DNA from: Kitasatospora cheerisanensis KCTC 2395
Lineage (GTDB): Bacteria > Actinomycetota > Actinomycetes > Streptomycetales > Streptomycetaceae
Assembly (NCBI RefSeq): GCF_000696185.1
Contig: NZ_KK853997.1
Coordinates: 2,865,604-2,929,603, forward strand
DNA length: 64,000 nucleotides
Direction: 5' to 3'
Shown here: piece by piece, positions 49,426 through 56,595 of the stretch
How positions within the stretch are numbered: the first letter of the stretch is position 1
Layout: the number at the start of each line of letters is the position of its first letter
Notes under the pieces: model-generated
Databases searched by the model: none
What the model saw: the letters and a program-made list of their open reading frames with translations, nothing else
What the model was told of the DNA's origin: nothing
Position numbers and translations under genes: made by a program

Positions 49426-49839
49426 TCACTCGTCGCCGTCTTCGCCGACCTCTTCCTCCTCCGCCTCGTCCACCACCCACATGGCGAGCCGCTCCGAGAC
49501 CCCGGTGATGCCGAGCTTGCCCTCCCGGATCGCCCGGGCCAGGCTGCGCACCTCGCGCGCGGTGGTCGCCACCCGGCAGCCGCTGGCCACCAGGTACGCG
49601 TACGCCACGGCGGTGGCGAACAGCTCGTTGTTGCGCTCCAGCGCGGGGACCCGGATCAGCTGGTGCATCAGCGCGGCCGCCCGGTCCTGCGGCTCCGGGT
49701 AGACGGCGATGTCGAAGATCTCGGCCTGGTGCCTGGTGATCGCCGCGAGCAGCGATCCGTAGTCGGTGACCTGCGGGTCACCGGGCGTGTACTGCTCGGC
49801 GGTCATGAGCAGCCACGAGAGGTCGACCTCAAGTTTCAA
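49426..49839 (-). CDS. Fic/Doc-family toxin-like protein
   Basis: A 137-residue helical protein of a group annotated in streptomycetes as Fic-family toxin component. VTDYGSLLAAITRHQAEIFDIAVYPEPQDRAAALMHQLIR (about 23-62) matches the Doc-like N-terminal helices. The canonical HPFxxGNGRT loop is replaced by PALERNNELFATA, lacking the catalytic His, so AMPylation or kinase activity is doubtful. I place the start at TTG 49839, which overlaps the antitoxin stop as TTGA; the frame continues upstream but there it is antisense to the antitoxin's coding register. An acidic tail ends the protein. Confidence 0.75.
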   Translation of the reverse strand: MKLEVDLSWLLMTAEQYTPGDPQVTDYGSLLAAITRHQAEIFDIAVYPEPQDRAAALMHQLIRVPALERNNELFATAVAYAYLVASGCRVATTAREVRSLARAIREGKLGITGVSERLAMWVVDEAEEEEVGEDGDE

Positions 49840-50072
49840 CGGCGCACGTCCTGGAGTTCGCTCGGCGACCCGAACTCGGCGAGGAACGCCGCCTCGTGCT
49901 CCTTCATGAACTGCGCCGCGGCGTCCACGAAGTTGCGCCCCGCCTCGCCCATGTCCTGCTGCACCAGGCGCTCGATGTACTGGTTCATGCTGATCCCCTG
50001 CTGTTCGGCCCGTTCCCGGGCCATCTCGGCGGTGGTCGCATCCACCCTGACGTTCAGCTGCTTCTTGGCCAT
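49836..50072 (-). CDS. Ribbon-helix-helix antitoxin-like DNA-binding protein
   Basis: A 78-residue protein with an Arc/MetJ-type N-terminus: strand KKQLNVRVDATTAEM, then helices ARERAEQQGI and SMNQYIERLVQQDM (about 4-42). The C-terminal tail would bind the partner toxin. ATG 50072 is the start; its stop overlaps the TTG of the downstream Fic-like gene. This is the layout of a two-gene toxin-antitoxin operon under autoregulation by the RHH protein. It is the last gene of the ordinary core before the accessory region. Confidence 0.82.
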   Translation of the reverse strand: MAKKQLNVRVDATTAEMARERAEQQGISMNQYIERLVQQDMGEAGRNFVDAAAQFMKEHEAAFLAEFGSPSELQDVRR

Positions 50073-50293
50073 ACTTCACGCTAGCGCCGAGGTGCTAGCA
50101 CAACAAGGGCGCAAACCGGCCGCTCCCCCACTCCCCCCTTGTCGGACGGCGCGAAAGACTTCAGTAGCGCAAGATTCATTTCACTAGGTTCTTCAGTTCC
50201 GCGCGGAAGATTTCAGTGGGCGACTCCCGGTTACAGGGAGTGTTCGATCTTCGATGTGGGCTGGCTGGGATCCTGTGAGGCGCGAACTCGCAA

Positions 50294-50946
50294 GATGAGG
50301 GTGCCCAGCCAGCCAAGCCGTCACTCGTCGCGACTGCCGGCCCGCGGCGGCGGCGACCTCTCCCTCAGAGCGGCTGACTTCCGCTCCCCTTCCCTGGCCC
50401 GGAGAGCCTCTTCTGAGCCGACTCGATGCCGTGGCGCTTGACTTTGGCGTGACCCGAGACCAAGCCGCCCAGGCCACTGGCGTCATAGCTGCGGGCGATG
50501 CGCCCGCCCAACTGCCTCTCGACTCCGCGCGCACCCCCGTCTTCGGCCTGGATGACTAGACCGCGGCTCAGATTGAAGCCGCGACAGGGCTTTCGGTCGG
50601 GCGAAGCCCGGGACCGCACCTTGAGCCGCTTTGCGGGGACGGCGCTACCCACAAACCTGGCGCATGCTGATCCGTCCTCCCGGCGCGAGGTCACGGCCGA
50701 GGCCTGGATCGACTACGGGGCACTCCGCTTCTGTCCAGCCTGCGTCGCTGCCGAAAGCGGACGATGGCCCTTGGCATGGCCACTGCCCTGGGCCTGCTCC
50801 AGCCTGGTTCACAAGTGCTACTTGGCACCGCCTGTCCCGTTTGCCGCAAGCAGGTACGGGGCCAGCGAGGTCAACCTCGCGCGCGGCGCTCGTGGCCGTG
50901 CGACCCAGGGGAGCGCGGCACTGACCTGACTCAACGGTGTCCCGGG
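50294..50946 (+). pseudogene. Decayed TniQ gene, 5' part, cut by ISAs1-family element
   Basis: Pieces of a TniQ-type transposition protein are spread over three frames. PLPWPGEPLLSRLDAVA and VTRDQAAQATGV (from about 50386; the TniQ N-terminal hallmark) run to a TAG at 50557. LRFCPAC and GRWPLAWPLPW (from about 50726, the zinc-finger region) are in another frame, and CPVCRKQ (from 50833) in a third. At least two frameshifts and one stop make it inactive. The insertion at 50946/52303 then split it. Codon use is poorer and GC lower than in the core. Confidence 0.65.
50937..50946. repeat. Target-site duplication, left copy
   Basis: GTGTCCCGGG directly abuts the left inverted repeat of the ISAs1-family element and is repeated exactly at 52303-52312. 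Confidence 0.88.
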
Positions 50947-52302
50947 CAGGGCTTCGGCGTTGTCGCATGACGTCCGGTTCGTGACGGTCCAGCTTGAGGG
51001 GAGCCAGGAGCGCAACAGGCACGGCTTCCAAGATCATGGAGTTCTCGACGCCCCGTGATCCGACTGGAAGACCGTGCCTGCCGACGCATCATCGCTGATC
51101 CCGCCTGCTCTTGACCAGCTCCGCGAGTGTCCCGAGGTCGTGCCGGGGGAGGTCCCGGGGCTGCTGGAGCGACTGGCGGAGGTGCCGGACCCGCGTGACC
51201 CGCACGGAGTGCGACACGCCCTGGCCGTCGTCCTCGCGCTGACCTCGTGTGCGGTTCTGGCCGGGGCCACCTCGCTGCTGGCGGTCGGCGAGTGGATCAG
51301 CGATGCGCCGACGCACGTTCTTGAGCAGCTCGGCGTCCGTCCCGATCCGCTGCTGCCCCGGCGTCTCCTGCCCGCCGAGACCACGGTCCGCCGGCTGCTG
51401 GCCCGCATCGACGGCGACGCGCTGGATGGGGCCGTCGGCCGCTGGCTCGCGGACCGCCGCCCGACGACAGGAACCGGCGCTGACCCGCGTGCTCTGGCAG
51501 TGGACGGCAAGAGCCTGCGCGGAGCCGCCAAGGCCACCGGCCGCAAGATCCACCTGCTCGCCGCGCTGGAGCACATCACCGGACTGGTCCTCGCCCAGCT
51601 CGACGTCGGCGAAAAGACGAACGAGATCACCTGCTTCCAGCCGCTGCTCGACACCGTCGCCGACCTCGCCGGATTGGTCGTCACGAGCGATGCGATGCAC
51701 ACCCAGCGCGAGCACGCCGAGTACCTCCTGGACCGCAACGCTCACTACATCGTGATCGCCAAGGGCAACCAGAAGAACCTCCGCAGGCAGCTCAGATCCC
51801 TTCCCTGGAAGGACATCCCGCTCCTGGGCCGCACCCGTGACACCGGCCACGGCCGCTCCGAGATCCGCCGAATCAAGGTCGCCACCGTCAACAACCTGCT
51901 GTTCCCCGGCGCCCGACAAGCGATCCAGATCAAGCGCCGCCGCACCGACCGCAAGTCCGGCAAGACCACCATCAAGACCGTCTACGCCGTGACGAGCCTG
52001 GCAGTCGAGCAGGCCACCGCGGCCCAGCTCGCGAAGCTGGTCCGCGACCACTGGCACGTCGAGGCCCTGCACCATGTCCGGGACACGACCTTCGCCGAGG
52101 ATGCTTCCCAGCTGCGGACCGGCAACGCGCCGCGTGCGATGGCGACCTGGCACAACCTGGCCATCGGCGCCCTGAAGCTCGCCGGCGTCACCAACATCGC
52201 GGCCGCGCTCCGTCGCAACGCCCGCGACCACACCCGGCCCCTCGCTCTCCTCGGCCTCACGTGATCACAAAACGGACGTCGCCCGACTACGCCGAAGCCC
52301 TG
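50947..52302 (+). mobile_element. Intact ISAs1-family insertion sequence (1356 bp)
   Basis: Terminal inverted repeats: left 50947-50976 and right 52273-52302 match at 26 of 30 positions, both starting CAGGGCTTCGGCGT from the outside. A 10-bp duplication flanks them, in the size range of the family. One transposase gene fills the element. The complete ends and exact duplication indicate recent insertion. Confidence 0.9.
51074..52264 (+). CDS. ISAs1-family transposase
   Basis: A 396-residue DDE transposase. The N-terminal DUF4338/DDE_Tnp_1-associated part reads [23 protein letters not shown] (about 35-57). The catalytic core shows [12 protein letters not shown] (first Asp, about 140), [10 protein letters not shown] (second Asp, about 200) and the C-terminal [20 protein letters not shown] region with the Glu. 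GTG 51074 has GGAAG upstream. Frame is intact end to end. Confidence 0.93.
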   Translation: MPADASSLIPPALDQLRECPEVVPGEVPGLLERLAEVPDPRDPHGVRHALAVVLALTSCAVLAGATSLLAVGEWISDAPTHVLEQLGVRPDPLLPRRLLPAETTVRRLLARIDGDALDGAVGRWLADRRPTTGTGADPRALAVDGKSLRGAAKATGRKIHLLAALEHITGLVLAQLDVGEKTNEITCFQPLLDTVADLAGLVVTSDAMHTQREHAEYLLDRNAHYIVIAKGNQKNLRRQLRSLPWKDIPLLGRTRDTGHGRSEIRRIKVATVNNLLFPGARQAIQIKRRRTDRKSGKTTIKTVYAVTSLAVEQATAAQLAKLVRDHWHVEALHHVRDTTFAEDASQLRTGNAPRAMATWHNLAIGALKLAGVTNIAAALRRNARDHTRPLALLGLT

Positions 52303-52312
52303 GTGTCCCGGG
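52303..52312. repeat. Target-site duplication, right copy
   Basis: GTGTCCCGGG, identical to 50937-50946. Confidence 0.88.
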
Positions 52313-52570
52313 CGTTTCCGGGACGCAGAGGCGACACCGTTGCGGGATCCCGAGCTGTATCGCCTTCAACGGCTAATTTTCGCTCGCCTTCAGGCTGAAG
52401 ATGAGGCTTCTCGCAATCGGGCCCACGCCGACTTCCAGGACCTGTCGGAGATCGCCGCCATGGCCCTGTTCCTAGCAACTCCAACGTATTTGGCCGGCAC
52501 CAATCCCGTGGCGTACGATTCCTTCTCCGCTTTTCCCGGAAGTACTTCGCGAAGCACGGCAGGCCCATGA
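52303..52570 (+). pseudogene. Decayed TniQ gene, 3' part, after the insertion
   Basis: Begins with the second copy of GTGTCCCGGG. The readable frame (52340-52570) encodes ELYRLQRLIFARLQAEDEA and FQDLSEIAAMALFLATP, which fits the helical C-terminal region of TniQ proteins that joins the 5' part at 50946. Family call for this part alone is weak; it rests on continuity across the insertion. Confidence 0.5.
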
Positions 52571-52916
52571 GGGAGAAGGATCGGCCTTACCCAGGGACGC
52601 TAGTTCTCACCAGATGCCTGCGCGTGGCGGCTTGGACAGTTTTCGCAGAAGCCCCACTGCGTGCTTCACTTGCATTTACCGATCTCAGAAATCGCCCAGC
52701 CGATCTACCTGTTCGACCTCTCCGTTTTTCCTGGATCACGTGACTACCCATCCAATCCAGGGAGCGAATCAGGCCGATCGTAGAGGCCGTACGAGGAAAC
52801 GTCGAATTCCCTCGGGCGTGGCCCACTTGACCAGCGAACGACTCATTTGCAGATTTTCTGCATCCGTCTACTGAGTTGAAAACTGGCTGCGGACAGAGTG
52901 CCAGCCTTCTTGCCAC
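52571..52916. other. Gene-free, lower-GC stretch
   Basis: This 346-base segment lies between the TniQ remnant and the intact TniQ gene, at their two 3' ends. Frames that stay open here lack third-position bias. No hairpin, repeat or tRNA recognised. Confidence 0.4.
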
Positions 52917-54029
52917 TCACATAGTTCGACGCCGGGCGAGTCTGCCATAGTCACCCGACCCCAAAGATAGACGAAGAATTGGATAGAGGCGCTCGCTTGC
53001 CAGCAGGAAGGACCAGATGTCGTTATCGTTCCATGGGTAATCGGGGTACTGGCGCGGGGAGTCCGCTTCCTCGTCCCACAGGAGCCATCGGGCTGCCTCG
53101 TCCATGTCCCTATGGGCGGCCAGCTGTCCTGCGATACGGACCAGGCCAGCCATTTCAAGCCCTCGGGAGGAGTTGAAGTATTTTCTGTGGCGGGCACGTG
53201 AAGGGAAGTCGTTTCGTACGATTCTGTCCGCCCCGGCAAGGTGGCTTAGATCGGCGTGCCGTGAAGCCAGTTTGAGCAGAACTTTGAAGTCATTCTCAGC
53301 AGACCGCTCCTGTTCCTGCCCCGGGCCGTCCGCAAGTGGCCAGCCATCGAGCCGTGCTTGAATTTCCAGCAGGAGGCAATCTCGCGTAAGACGTATTGGA
53401 AGTTCCTTCAGCGGCTTTCCACACCAGGAAGGAGCGACGTATTCTGCCGCAGAAGGCCGTCGGAGGCTGGAGCCCACTGGCGCCGGTCCCGCACACAGAC
53501 CTGGGCTGGTGTTGCGAAATCTCCAAGGCTGGATTGCTGCCCCGCAGGTGGTGCATTCTCGGATCAGGTAGCAGGAATGCTTCAGACAGAGCACCGACCA
53601 CGGCCTGCACCAGCGAAGGGGCCAACGATTATCCGTCTCGGCCAGACACTTCGGGCAAACTCCGGCCAGCTCCCTGGTGGAGCGAAAACTGTTCCTTCCA
53701 TCCACATGGATCCACCGATCCAGTATTCGGTGGCCTTTGTCGTCAACGTGCAAGGGGCTGAGCGTCATCGCAAACACTTCATCGAGGGTTAGCCCGGAAG
53801 CGGAGCTCACGTTGGCCGCCTGGGAAGCGTCAAGCTGGGCAGTGAAGTAGCCAAGGCTCCTACCGGGATTGCTTCCGGTTTCCAGACCGAGCAAAGACAT
53901 AGTCTGCTTGCGACCAATTTCATAGGTCACTGCTACGTGCTCGACCCAGCTGTGCAGTGATTCGCCTGCCAGCGGCAGCGGCACCGAGGCCAATCGCCGA
54001 GGCACCCCCAACGTCATCTCCTGCGGCAT
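52917..54029 (-). CDS. TniQ-family protein
   Basis: Target-selection accessory protein of Tn5053/Tn7-like transposons. From ATG 54029 (GGGAGAAGGG upstream) it has 370 residues. The N-terminal hallmark PLPLAGESLHSWVEHVA lies at about 17-33, and a zinc-binding region has VCPKC (125-128), RWPLRWCRPWSVLCLKH (135-151) and ECTTC (158-162). A winged-helix-like C-terminus follows. GC and codon bias are clearly lower than in core genes, indicating transfer. No TnsB/TniA transposase, TnsC/TniB ATPase or Cas gene is present in the window, so it is an orphan or a relic. The intact IS1380 element sits just upstream of its start. Confidence 0.85.
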   Translation of the reverse strand: MPQEMTLGVPRRLASVPLPLAGESLHSWVEHVAVTYEIGRKQTMSLLGLETGSNPGRSLGYFTAQLDASQAANVSSASGLTLDEVFAMTLSPLHVDDKGHRILDRWIHVDGRNSFRSTRELAGVCPKCLAETDNRWPLRWCRPWSVLCLKHSCYLIRECTTCGAAIQPWRFRNTSPGLCAGPAPVGSSLRRPSAAEYVAPSWCGKPLKELPIRLTRDCLLLEIQARLDGWPLADGPGQEQERSAENDFKVLLKLASRHADLSHLAGADRIVRNDFPSRARHRKYFNSSRGLEMAGLVRIAGQLAAHRDMDEAARWLLWDEEADSPRQYPDYPWNDNDIWSFLLASERLYPILRLSLGSGDYGRLARRRTM

Positions 54030-54168
54030 GGTGACCCTTCTCCCGTGTCTGCCGATCGCAATGTGCCTGGGCACCGTGGCACGGGATAAGGCTGGTCAGC
54101 GACTCCGTCCGATCAGCCGCTCGCGGCGGACGGGACCAGAAGTTACCGAAAGGATGCGCGGCGAACGC

Positions 54169-54173
54169 TTCAG
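54169..54173. repeat. Target-site duplication of IS1380 element, left
   Basis: TTCAG next to the left end CCTGGATCCACCG; repeated at 55833-55837. Confidence 0.8.
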
Positions 54174-55832
54174 CCTGGATCCACCGATCGGTGACCGCGT
54201 GACGCTGGCCCTATGAAGAAGGCGTGCCTTGTGACCTGCAAGGATGGGAGTTCTCTACGCTTCCAACCAGCAGCAGGACAAGGCACGCCGTAAGTGAAAT
54301 CTTCCCACAGTCCCGCGGTGACCTTCGCCGCGTTCGATGACCCGAACCTGCTCGCGCACGGCGGGCTGGCCCCGGCGGTGCGCCTGGCCGAGCGGTGCGG
54401 CCTCCCGGAGCTCGTCCGGGACAAGGTCCGCCTGTCCGGCGCGGGCAACGGGGCCGGGGCTGCGCCGGACGCGAAGGTCATGTCGCTGGTCGCGGGCATG
54501 CTCGCCGGCGCGGACAGCATCGACGACATGGGCGTGCTGCGGCACGGCGCGATGGCGAAGGCGTTTCGCGGGGTACGCGCCCCGTCCACCCTCGGCTCGT
54601 TCCTGCGGGCGTTCACCTGGGGACATGTGCGCCAACTGGAGTCCGCCGCGCGGGCGTTCACCTGCAATCTGGCCGCGCACTGCAACCTGCTGCCCGGATC
54701 CGACCAGGTCGTCCACCTGGACATCGACTCCAAGGTCAAGCAGGTCTACGGGGCCGCCAAGCAGGGCGCCGAGCACGGATACACCAAGGTCAGGGGTCTG
54801 CACTTCCAGATCGTGACCGCCTCCACTCCGCTCGCGGCGCCGGTGATCGTCGCCTCCCGCCTGCGCAAGGGCTCGGCCGGCTCCGCCAAAGGCGCCGCCT
54901 CACTGATCGCCGAGGCCATCAGGGCCGTTCGGGCCATGGGCGCCACCGGCACGGTCATCGTGCGCGCCGACTCCGCGTTCTTCTCCCACAAGGTCGTGGC
55001 CGCCTGCCGCCGCGCCAAGGCCCACTTCTCCCTCGCCGTCGCCCAGCGCAAGAAGATCCGCGAGACGATCGCCGCCATCGGCGAGGACGCCTGGACGGCG
55101 ATCAAGTACCCGAAGGCGATCTGGGGCAGGGACGAGCAGCGCTGGGTCTCGGATGCGCAGGTCGCCGAGGTGGAGTACACCGCGTTCGCCGGCAAGGCCA
55201 AGCGCTACCGCACCACCGCCCGGCTCCTGGTCCGCCGCGTCAGACGCCTCAACGACGCCCATGTCCCGGACGGGCAGGGCGAGTTGTTCAAGGTGTGGCG
55301 CTTCCACGCGGTGTTCACCGACAGCCCCTACCCGCTGGTGGAGGCGGAGCGGTACCACCGCGCGCACGCCATCGTGGAGCAGGTCCTCGCCGACCTGGAG
55401 GACTCCGCGCTCGGGCACCTGCCCTCGGGCAGGTTCACCGCGAACGCGGCCTGGCTCACCCTCGCCGCACTCGCCCACAACCTCACCCGCGCGGCCGGCG
55501 CCCTCGCCTCCGCCTTCCATGCCAAAGCCCGCACCGGCACCATCCGCCGCCAACTCCTCGCCGTCCCCGCCAGGTTGGCGGCCGGTGGGCGCACCCTGAC
55601 CTTTCACCTGCCCCAACACTGGCCGTGGCGGCAGGAGTTCACCGACCTGTGGACAACGGTTGGCTGCCGCCTGCGGACCTGACCACCCCGCCGCCCCGCC
55701 CGCCCCACGACCAAGAACCTCGGAGACCCCGCCACCGGGACGGCCACCCGGCGACCACCCACGCCCACCAGCGGAAACCCACTCCGAAATCACCTGAAAT
55801 CACTCACCCGGAATCGACCCGGTGGATCCAGG
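54174..55832 (+). mobile_element. Intact IS1380-family insertion sequence (1659 bp)
   Basis: The ends carry a 13-bp perfect inverted repeat CCTGGATCCACCG (54174-54186, complement at 55820-55832) flanked by TTCAG duplications. The single transposase gene fills the middle. It lies 145 bases upstream of the tniQ start and could change its promoter. Confidence 0.88.
54294..55682 (+). CDS. IS1380-family transposase
   Basis: A 462-residue DDE transposase. DQVVHLDIDSKVKQVYG (about 140-156) carries the first Asp, VIVRADSAFFSHKVVAAC (about 220-237) the second, and RAHAIVEQVLADLEDSALGH (about 357-376) the region with the catalytic Glu. NAAWLTLAALAHNLTRA is the usual C-terminal helix. The frame is intact and the ends of the element are present, so it may be active. 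Confidence 0.92.
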   Translation: MKSSHSPAVTFAAFDDPNLLAHGGLAPAVRLAERCGLPELVRDKVRLSGAGNGAGAAPDAKVMSLVAGMLAGADSIDDMGVLRHGAMAKAFRGVRAPSTLGSFLRAFTWGHVRQLESAARAFTCNLAAHCNLLPGSDQVVHLDIDSKVKQVYGAAKQGAEHGYTKVRGLHFQIVTASTPLAAPVIVASRLRKGSAGSAKGAASLIAEAIRAVRAMGATGTVIVRADSAFFSHKVVAACRRAKAHFSLAVAQRKKIRETIAAIGEDAWTAIKYPKAIWGRDEQRWVSDAQVAEVEYTAFAGKAKRYRTTARLLVRRVRRLNDAHVPDGQGELFKVWRFHAVFTDSPYPLVEAERYHRAHAIVEQVLADLEDSALGHLPSGRFTANAAWLTLAALAHNLTRAAGALASAFHAKARTGTIRRQLLAVPARLAAGGRTLTFHLPQHWPWRQEFTDLWTTVGCRLRT

Positions 55833-55837
55833 TTCAG
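55833..55837. repeat. Target-site duplication of IS1380 element, right
   Basis: TTCAG, identical to 54169-54173. Confidence 0.8.
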
Positions 55838-55994
55838 TAGTGGGACGATTAAGGACCTCGGTGTGGACGCACTGCTGCAACAAGCAACTGCCGGCGCTGG
55901 CGAACAGCCACCGTGCGCTGGCGTGCACCGCCCTGAACACGCCATCCACGCCGACCGAGGCGTTCGTAAGGGCCGCAGGGCCGAGATCGCGCAG

Positions 55995-56330
55995 TCACAT
56001 GGCCTTGTTCGCTTTCACCTGATCCTCGACGACGGCGTGGGCACGGGCCAGGGCGTCGAGCCACTGGGCTTGGTGGGAGCCGGCGATGCACCGCATGTGC
56101 CGGTTGTTGGTCGCGGTGATCTGGTAGCGCCAGCGGATGTGCTTCTCGAACGCGGTCAGCTTCTTCTCGTCACGTCTGGAGGGGCGTTCTCTGCGGACCA
56201 GCAGCCGCGTGCCCTCGGGCCAGCCGGGACGAGCGTTCAGGCCAGTCAGCTCGGCGATGTGCGCGGCTGCCTGGTCGAGGGTGTCGCGGGGCCAGGCACC
56301 GGCGGGCAGCTGGGCAATGGGCCTTCTCAT
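55995..56330 (-). pseudogene. IS1380-family transposase fragment (different subgroup)
   Basis: A 111-residue frame with ARPGWPEGTRLLVRRERP, RRDEKKLTAFEKHIRWRYQI and SHQAQWLDALARAHAVVEDQVKANKAM, homologous to the C-terminal half of IS1380 transposases but clearly different from the intact copy nearby. The 5' half is missing, and a TGA at 55995 stands where family members continue (the next codons read LRDL). Sequence beyond has diverged. A relic of an older insertion. Confidence 0.75.
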
Positions 56331-56355
56331 TCACTTCCCCGGGGAACAGCCCACC

Positions 56356-56499
56356 ATGCTGCGGTCGACTTTTGAGCTGGCCGAGCAGGACACGGGTTTG
56401 ACCATCCGCGACCTCGCGAACGAACTCGCCTGGAAGCCGGCGCGGGTACGGGAGTTGCTCGGGATGCCAGACAGCCGGCCGGTGCTTCGTCTCGTCTGA
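56356..56499 (+). pseudogene. Short C-terminal fragment of an unknown protein
   Basis: The frame from ATG 56356 reads ELAEQDTGLTIRDLANELAW then KPARVRELLGMP to a TGA at 56497. It looks like the C-terminal helix-turn-helix-like end seen in some streptomycete regulators or ImmA/IrrE-type proteins, without the rest of the protein. It could be a small gene in its own right; no clear ribosome site. Confidence 0.35.
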
Positions 56500-56595
56500 G
56501 CATGACCGCTGTGGGTTGCTACGAAGGCGTCTGGAATGTCCGAGCCCCCGCGTAGAGTCCGTACCCGGTGCCGATAGTCAAACAGGGGAGGGTGC

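Noticed and set aside
52587..52916. Open frame of 109 codons on the minus strand after tniQ
   Set aside because: No third-position bias, no ribosome site and no recognisable motif.
50294..54029. CRISPR-associated or Tn7-like transposon suggested by TniQ
   Set aside because: No cas gene, no spacer-repeat array and no TnsB or TnsC were found on either strand; TniQ alone does not make such a system.
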